Shown: positions 60,229-64,000 of the stretch, in pieces | How positions within the stretch are numbered: the first letter of the stretch is position 1 | How the letters are laid out: every line of letters begins with the position of its first letter | NCBI RefSeq assembly: GCF_000147815.2 | Contig: NC_015951.1 | Span: forward strand, 124,001-188,000 | Origin: Streptomyces violaceusniger Tu 4113 | GTDB taxonomy: Bacteria > Actinomycetota > Actinomycetes > Streptomycetales > Streptomycetaceae | DNA: 64,000 nt | Direction: 5' to 3' | Position numbers and translations under genes: made by a program | The notes under the pieces: generated by a model | Told to the model about the DNA's origin: nothing | The model's database searches: none | What the model saw: the letters and a program-made list of their open reading frames with translations, nothing else

Positions 60229-60913
60229 GCCGCTCCCGCTGCTGCGCGTACGCCGTGAGCCGGGCACCAGCGGACTGACCCGTCGACCTGCCTGGGGCCC
60301 GGTCGCCAGCCGGTCCGAGGCCACACCGTCATGGAGTCGGCGGGCAGCAAGCTGACCGCAGTGATCACGACGCCTTCTCCGCGGCGATACAGGGTGCGAC
60401 CACGGCAAGGGACCGAGCGCTCCAGCGCCCAGGTCCGCCATGGGCCGGCCCGACCATCACTCCGACCACGGCAGCCCAGGCAGCACGTTGCCTCAATGTG
60501 ACCGGTGGTCGGGGCTGATGGTCGCCCGCGTGGTCCGCAGGTGCGGTACCTCCATGGACCCCACTCGTCTTCGCATCCCGGCCCCCGCACCTGGCGACGA
60601 ACCCGACAACGTCCACCAGCTCCAGCAGCGCTGACCCTCCGGTCGCTCCGCCCGGTCCTCGACCACCCCGTGATCCCGGGTGAGCGAGGACCGGACAGGC
60701 CGACTGGCCACCATGCACCACCGTGCCCCGCCGATGACCCCGATACCGGCGGGGCACGGTCGTGCTGTCCACCGACGTCTGGAGGAACAGCCCGTGCTCA
60801 TCCCCCGACCGCGCCGCCGGATCGGCCGCCCACGCCCGCAGCGTCCCGGCCCCACTGCATGACCTCCCCGGCCACGCACCGTCTGGCCGCCTGATCCGAG
60901 AGGACACCAGCCA
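60229..60913. other. 685-bp interval with two strong stem-loops and only tiny ORFs
   Basis: Stem-loops at 60652-60694 (CCGGTCCTCG / CGAGGACCGG) and 60721-60759 (13-bp perfect stem, 13-nt loop). Possible microORFs: 60518-60634 (39 codons, MVARVVRRCGTSMDPTRLRI) and 60794-60862 (GTG, 23 codons, LIPRPRRRIGRPRPQRP; ggagga upstream). The FtsK stop is also part of an ATGA that opens a 17-residue frame. None can be called with confidence. Confidence 0.45.
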
Positions 60914-61159
60914 ATGAGCACCGCCACCCTTGCCGCCTTCACCGAGCCGGACCGCCCCAAGGATCTGCTGATCCGGTTCATCACGGTCGGTGGCTCGTAC
61001 GTGGACGTCACCGGCCCCGGTCAGCACTCCGATAAGAACCGCTGGAACTGCCACGGCTGCGGCGACTCCTCCGACCGGCCGGAGCAGGACTACCTGTTCC
61101 GCATCCGGCCGGACGCCAACGGCCACGCCGCCGCCTGCCGCGCCATCCCGCTGAGGTGA
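60914..61159 (+). CDS. Small conserved-looking protein with a Cys pair
   Basis: 81 residues, ATG 60914 after gagagg. LLIRFITVGGSYVDVTGPGQ then NRWNCHGCGDSSDRPEQDY and AAACRAIPLR. A zinc or nucleic-acid-binding role is possible. Stop and next start overlap (GTGA). Confidence 0.6.
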   Translation: MSTATLAAFTEPDRPKDLLIRFITVGGSYVDVTGPGQHSDKNRWNCHGCGDSSDRPEQDYLFRIRPDANGHAAACRAIPLR

Positions 61160-61426
61160 CCGCCCGCCGTCTGCGCGCCGCCCTGCTGCTCGCCGCCGTC
61201 CCGCTGGCCGCGGCGACGGCCGGCCCCCGCGCTCAAGGCCACCCGCCTCAAGCTCTACCCCGACCGGCACTGCATCGAGATCACCGCCCGGCCCCGGCCC
61301 AACTGCCCGCACTGCCACGGCGAGGGCGGCTGGTGGACCGGCGGCGCCTTCCCCGAGATGGAGGCGTGTGGGTGCTGGGCCGACCGGCGCGAGCTGCGCG
61401 TCCGGCTCCTGCCCGTCCCGGCCTAG
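61156..61426 (+). pseudogene. Membrane/zinc protein with a frameshift
   Basis: GTG 61156 gives TARRLRAALLLAAVPLAAAT in one frame. The continuation in another frame is ALKATRLKLYPDRHCIEITA, CPHCHGEGGWWTGGAFPE, ACGCWADRRELRVRLLPVPA and stops at TAG 61424-61426. The break is near 61225, at a ccccc run. Together it would be an N-terminal membrane helix plus a DnaJ-like zinc motif. Pseudogene or sequence error. Confidence 0.65.
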
Positions 61427-61570
61427 GACGAGCCGCCGTACTGAACACCTGCGCCCCCGGCCGGAATCCAGCCCGGGGGCGAAGGCTCACGGGGCGCCCG
61501 CAGCATCGGCAAGAGGCCGGCCGCCCCGAACACCCTGCACCCCGAATCCGAGATGAGGAGCACACCCAGC

Positions 61571-62188
61571 ATGACCGATCGCATCCGCGCCATCGAGGGC
61601 CTCGCCCTGGTCGCCACCCTGACCGCCGTCTTCGACGGGGTCCATCCCCTGGGTGACCAGTTCGTGCAGCGGGCGCACGACGCGTCGACCAAGGCGATGC
61701 ACGGCTCCCACCTTGTCTACAAGAGCGACGGCTCCCCGGTGGAGGAGAACCCCTGGCGGCACGGCAAAGAGGGCCGCACCTGCACCGCCAGCGCCTACGG
61801 CCGCCGCTCGGTGAGCCGACACGTCGCCAGCTACAGCGCCGTGCAACTGGCTTCCACCCTCGCCGTCACCCGCACCCTGGGCTACCGCGTCCCCGCGGCC
61901 GCACTCCTCACCGGCGCCGCGATCAACGCGATCACCCACGGCATCATCGACCGCCGCGACCCGCTGCTCTGGCTCGCGGAGAAGACGGGCAAGACCGGCT
62001 ACATCAAGCACGCCACCGTCGTCCGCAAGGCCGGAGGCGAGGGCACCGAGTACCCCGAGTCCGTCCATGACGTCTCCGGGCCCGGCACGGCGCTGATGGA
62101 GCTGGACCAGGCGGCCCACCGCGCGATCGGCGTCGCCGCCGCCCTGGTCACCACCTGGATCACCCTGCGCAAGGGCAGCCGCCGGTGA
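61571..62188 (+). CDS. Hypothetical membrane-associated protein
   Basis: 205 residues, ATG 61571 after gaggag. MTDRIRAIEGLALVATLTAV (helix), then a polar middle (KSDGSPVEENPWRHGKEGRT), hydrophobic helices LTGAAINAITHGIIDRRD and IGVAAALVTTWITLRKG. The stop overlaps the start of the next gene. Unknown function. Confidence 0.6.
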   Translation: MTDRIRAIEGLALVATLTAVFDGVHPLGDQFVQRAHDASTKAMHGSHLVYKSDGSPVEENPWRHGKEGRTCTASAYGRRSVSRHVASYSAVQLASTLAVTRTLGYRVPAAALLTGAAINAITHGIIDRRDPLLWLAEKTGKTGYIKHATVVRKAGGEGTEYPESVHDVSGPGTALMELDQAAHRAIGVAAALVTTWITLRKGSRR

Positions 62189-62538
62189 CCCCCGTCACCC
62201 GCACCCGGCTGGAGCGCGTCCGGGCCTCCGCCGGGATCGCGATGCTCGCTCTCCAGCAGATCGAGGACGAACTCGCAGTAGACGACGTCACCGCCCAGGA
62301 GCTCGCGGAGATCGTGCGCGAGTTCCACCGCGAAGCCGACCCGCAGCAGGGCCTCTTCGGCGCCCTGGCGCAGCTGCTCACCGTCGCAGCCCGGACTGCT
62401 GAGCGGATCGAGCCCGATCACGATGGCGATGCGTCGTGCCCGCTGCACGAAGCGGCCGCGCTCATCACCGACAACGCCGGGCTCCGGGCCTACTACGCCA
62501 CCCGTGCTCTCGACCCGCAGGGAGAACGCGCCCCGTAG
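62185..62538 (+). CDS. Hypothetical helical protein
   Basis: 117 residues, GTG 62185. Helices MLALQQIEDELAVDDVTAQE and LFGALAQLLTVAARTAERIE dominate. Co-translated with the preceding gene. No family recognised. Confidence 0.55.
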   Translation: MTPVTRTRLERVRASAGIAMLALQQIEDELAVDDVTAQELAEIVREFHREADPQQGLFGALAQLLTVAARTAERIEPDHDGDASCPLHEAAALITDNAGLRAYYATRALDPQGERAP

Positions 62539-62555
62539 TCCGGTCGGTCTCCGTC

Positions 62556-62595
62556 GGCCCCGCACCCCTTTGCCCTGGCGCGAGGGTGCGGGGCC
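62556..62595 (+). terminator. Stem-loop after 62185 gene
   Basis: GGCCCCGCACCC (62556-62567) pairs with GGGTGCGGGGCC (62584-62595), 16-nt loop. Confidence 0.65.
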
Positions 62596-62653
62596 GGCGG
62601 TTTCCGCCCGGCCACCCCGGTCCGGCGCCCTTCCCCGAAGGAGAAGCACGAGC

Positions 62654-62785
62654 ATGACCACCATCACCCGGCGCGGCCTGTACGAGCGTGCCGTGAGCCT
62701 GTTCGGCCGCCGTATCGCCTACAGCAGCACCACAGCGGTCAACGAGCGGCTGGGTGAGCTGTACCGAGATTTGTGGAGTCCCTGA
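62654..62785 (+). CDS. Short ORF possibly cut by the IS3 insertion
   Basis: 43 residues, ATG 62654 after gaaggag. MTTITRRGLYERAVSLFGRR, then NERLGELYRDLWSP. It ends just before the IS3 element, so its natural end may be missing. No family recognised. Confidence 0.4.
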   Translation: MTTITRRGLYERAVSLFGRRIAYSSTTAVNERLGELYRDLWSP

Positions 62786-62826
62786 TGCCAGGGTTACCTT
62801 CCTGGCGAAGGAGAACCACCAGCACC

Positions 62827-63138
62827 ATGGCAGCACCCCGTAAATACCCCGATGAGCTCCGCGAGCGCGCGATCCGCGAGGTCCGCGCCACCGGTCGGCC
62901 GATCGCCCACGTCGCGAAGGACCTGGGCATCCACAAGGAGGCCCTGCGCGGCTGGGTCCGCCAGGCCGAGGCCGACCGCGGCGAACGCGACGACCGGCTG
63001 ACCACCGCCGAGCAGGACGAGCTCAAACAACTCCGCAAAGAAGTAGCGGAGTTGAGGCGGGCGAACGAGATCCTCAAAGCCGCCTCGGTGTTTTTTGCCC
63101 AGGAGATCGACCGTCCCCGGACGAGGCCGAGCAGGTGA
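62827..63138 (+). CDS. IS3-family OrfA
   Basis: 103 residues from ATG 62827 after gaaggag. An N-terminal helix-turn-helix (PIAHVAKDLGIHKEALRGWV) and a leucine-zipper-like helix (DELKQLRKEVAELRRANEIL) are typical for IS3 OrfA, which binds the IS ends and dimerises. The 3' end overlaps OrfB. Confidence 0.93.
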   Translation: MAAPRKYPDELRERAIREVRATGRPIAHVAKDLGIHKEALRGWVRQAEADRGERDDRLTTAEQDELKQLRKEVAELRRANEILKAASVFFAQEIDRPRTRPSR

Positions 63139-64000
63139 TAGACCACCTGCGTGACAGAGGTCTCGGGGTCGATCCCGTCTGCCGGGTGCTGGACCTGTCG
63201 CTGTCGACGTACTTCGCCCGCAAGAAGCGGCCGAAGTCGGCCCGCCGGCTCCGCGACGAGCAGCTGATGCCGCTGATCGAGCAGGTCCACGCGGAGTCGG
63301 GCGGCACCTATGGCGCCCGCCGGATCACCCGCGCTCTTCGGCGCAAGGGCCACGAGGTGGCCCGCTGCACCGTCGAGCGGCTGATGGCCGAGCTCGGCAT
63401 CGAGGGCGTCATCCGTGGCCGGCGGCGCCGCACCACCATCCCGGAGCCGTCGGCACCCCGCCCGCCGGACCTGGTCGACCGCGACTTCACCGCCTCCCGG
63501 CCCGACCAGCTCTGGGTGGCGGACATGACTTATGTCCGCACCTGGTCCGGCTGGGCATACGTGGCATTCGTCCTGGACGTGTACTCACGGATGATCGTCG
63601 GCTGGCAGGTCGCGAACCACATGCGGACCGAACTCCCGCTGGACGCTCTGGAGATGGCGCTGTGGAGACGGAGGATCAAGAAGGACTCCGGCCTCATTCA
63701 TCACAGCGACCGCGGGTCGCAATACGTGTCAATTCGGTATACTGACCGGCTGTCCGACATCGGCGCCTCAGCGTCGGTCGGCTCGGTCGCGGACTCGTAT
63801 GACAACGCGATGGCCGAGGCCCTGAACGGCACCTTCAAGGCCGAGCTCATCGAGATGCAGGACCCCTGGAAGGACGTCGACCAGGTCGAGCGGGCGATCT
63901 TCCAGTGGATCACGTGGTACAACGAAGAACGCCTCCACTCCGCACTCGACTACGTACCGCCCGCCGAGTACGAGCAAGCCTTCTGGCAGAGCCAGGAGCA
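63135..64000 (+). CDS. IS3-family transposase OrfB, cut by the window edge
   Basis: The DDE core is present: DQLWVADMTYVRTWSG (first Asp), LIHHSDRGSQYVSIRY (second Asp) and NAMAEALNGTFKAELIEM (Glu). N-terminal IS3 block: LRDEQLMPLIEQVHAESGGT and YGARRITRALRRKGHEVARC. GTG 63135 overlaps the OrfA stop; in the family a frameshift fuses OrfA and OrfB. The gene is open at base 64000, so the right end of the element is outside the window. The left end is somewhere near 62760-62800. Confidence 0.94.
   Translation, partial: MIDHLRDRGLGVDPVCRVLDLSLSTYFARKKRPKSARRLRDEQLMPLIEQVHAESGGTYGARRITRALRRKGHEVARCTVERLMAELGIEGVIRGRRRRTTIPEPSAPRPPDLVDRDFTASRPDQLWVADMTYVRTWSGWAYVAFVLDVYSRMIVGWQVANHMRTELPLDALEMALWRRRIKKDSGLIHHSDRGSQYVSIRYTDRLSDIGASASVGSVADSYDNAMAEALNGTFKAELIEMQDPWKDVDQVERAIFQWITWYNEERLHSALDYVPPAEYEQAFWQSQE

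Noticed and set aside
60365..61318. Minus-strand frame of 317 codons
   Set aside because: Low-complexity Gly/Val/Arg composition, and it overlaps the real plus-strand gene at 60914; no ribosome-binding site or motif.

Overview
The window is high-GC actinomycete DNA, most likely Streptomyces. Codon third positions are GC-rich, starts are often GTG, and it carries a WhiB-type regulator, DUF2637 and DUF4232 proteins, a full-length FtsK paralogue and actinobacterial-style I-E CRISPR repeats. No tRNA, rRNA or core housekeeping operon was seen. It reads as the accessory part of a replicon: a linear or circular plasmid, or an integrated conjugative element with a scarred boundary.

Positions 1-26700 are a graveyard of mobile elements. 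An IS256-family element (68-1463) has split a small ORF. It is followed by an orphan type I-E-like CRISPR array (1601-2116, about nine repeats, no cas genes) and an IS21-family element (2162-5295) that carries a YunG-like passenger gene between its ends. Next come an adenine/adenosine deaminase, two tyrosine-recombinase relics or genes in opposite orientation, a two-gene module (9488-10055) that recurs at 27877-28456, and a sigma-factor operon with two unknown partners (11474-13153). A secreted two-domain protein, a secreted HNH nuclease and an HSL-type esterase follow. A four-gene, translationally coupled recombinase-in-trio (Tn554-like) element spans 19186-25008. It abuts a broken resolvase and a SprT-like gene that lacks the usual catalytic glutamate.

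Positions 26700-36700 hold a lipoprotein, the second copy of the two-gene module, a coupled pair on the minus strand (a zinc-finger-rich protein and a winged-helix protein that may serve replication or maintenance), and a plus-strand protein of unknown function. An XRE/TPR-type regulator gene here is broken by both a frameshift and an IS5/IS427-type insertion. A GntR/HutC repressor gene closes the section, with four TCGCTAGCGA-type palindromes in the divergent promoter region.

Positions 36926-62785 form a 26-kb, almost entirely plus-strand block of small genes that looks like a conjugation and spread region. It has two short sigma-region-2-like proteins, a WhiB, a DUF2637 (SpdB-like) membrane protein, several small membrane and cysteine-rich proteins, a TraB/HerA-like motor (47825-50401), a Nudix hydrolase, a DUF5131 relative, a Pycsar-effector-like membrane protein and a complete FtsK/SpoIIIE motor (57691-60228). 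Many gene-to-gene intervals contain a strong stem-loop. A 76-bp block with four GTTTCG/ATTTCG motifs at exact 21-bp spacing occurs twice around the DUF2637 start. The GntR repressor, sited at the head of the block with operators on both sides, is the obvious candidate master switch, by analogy with KorSA/TraR of Streptomyces plasmids. An IS3-family element (from about 62800) ends the window and runs off its right edge.

Several genes (near 10500, 25083, 35345, 40815, 55545 and 61225) need a single-base frameshift to read through. Some of these may be assembly errors rather than biology. Functions are inferred from motifs and context alone; no database search was possible.
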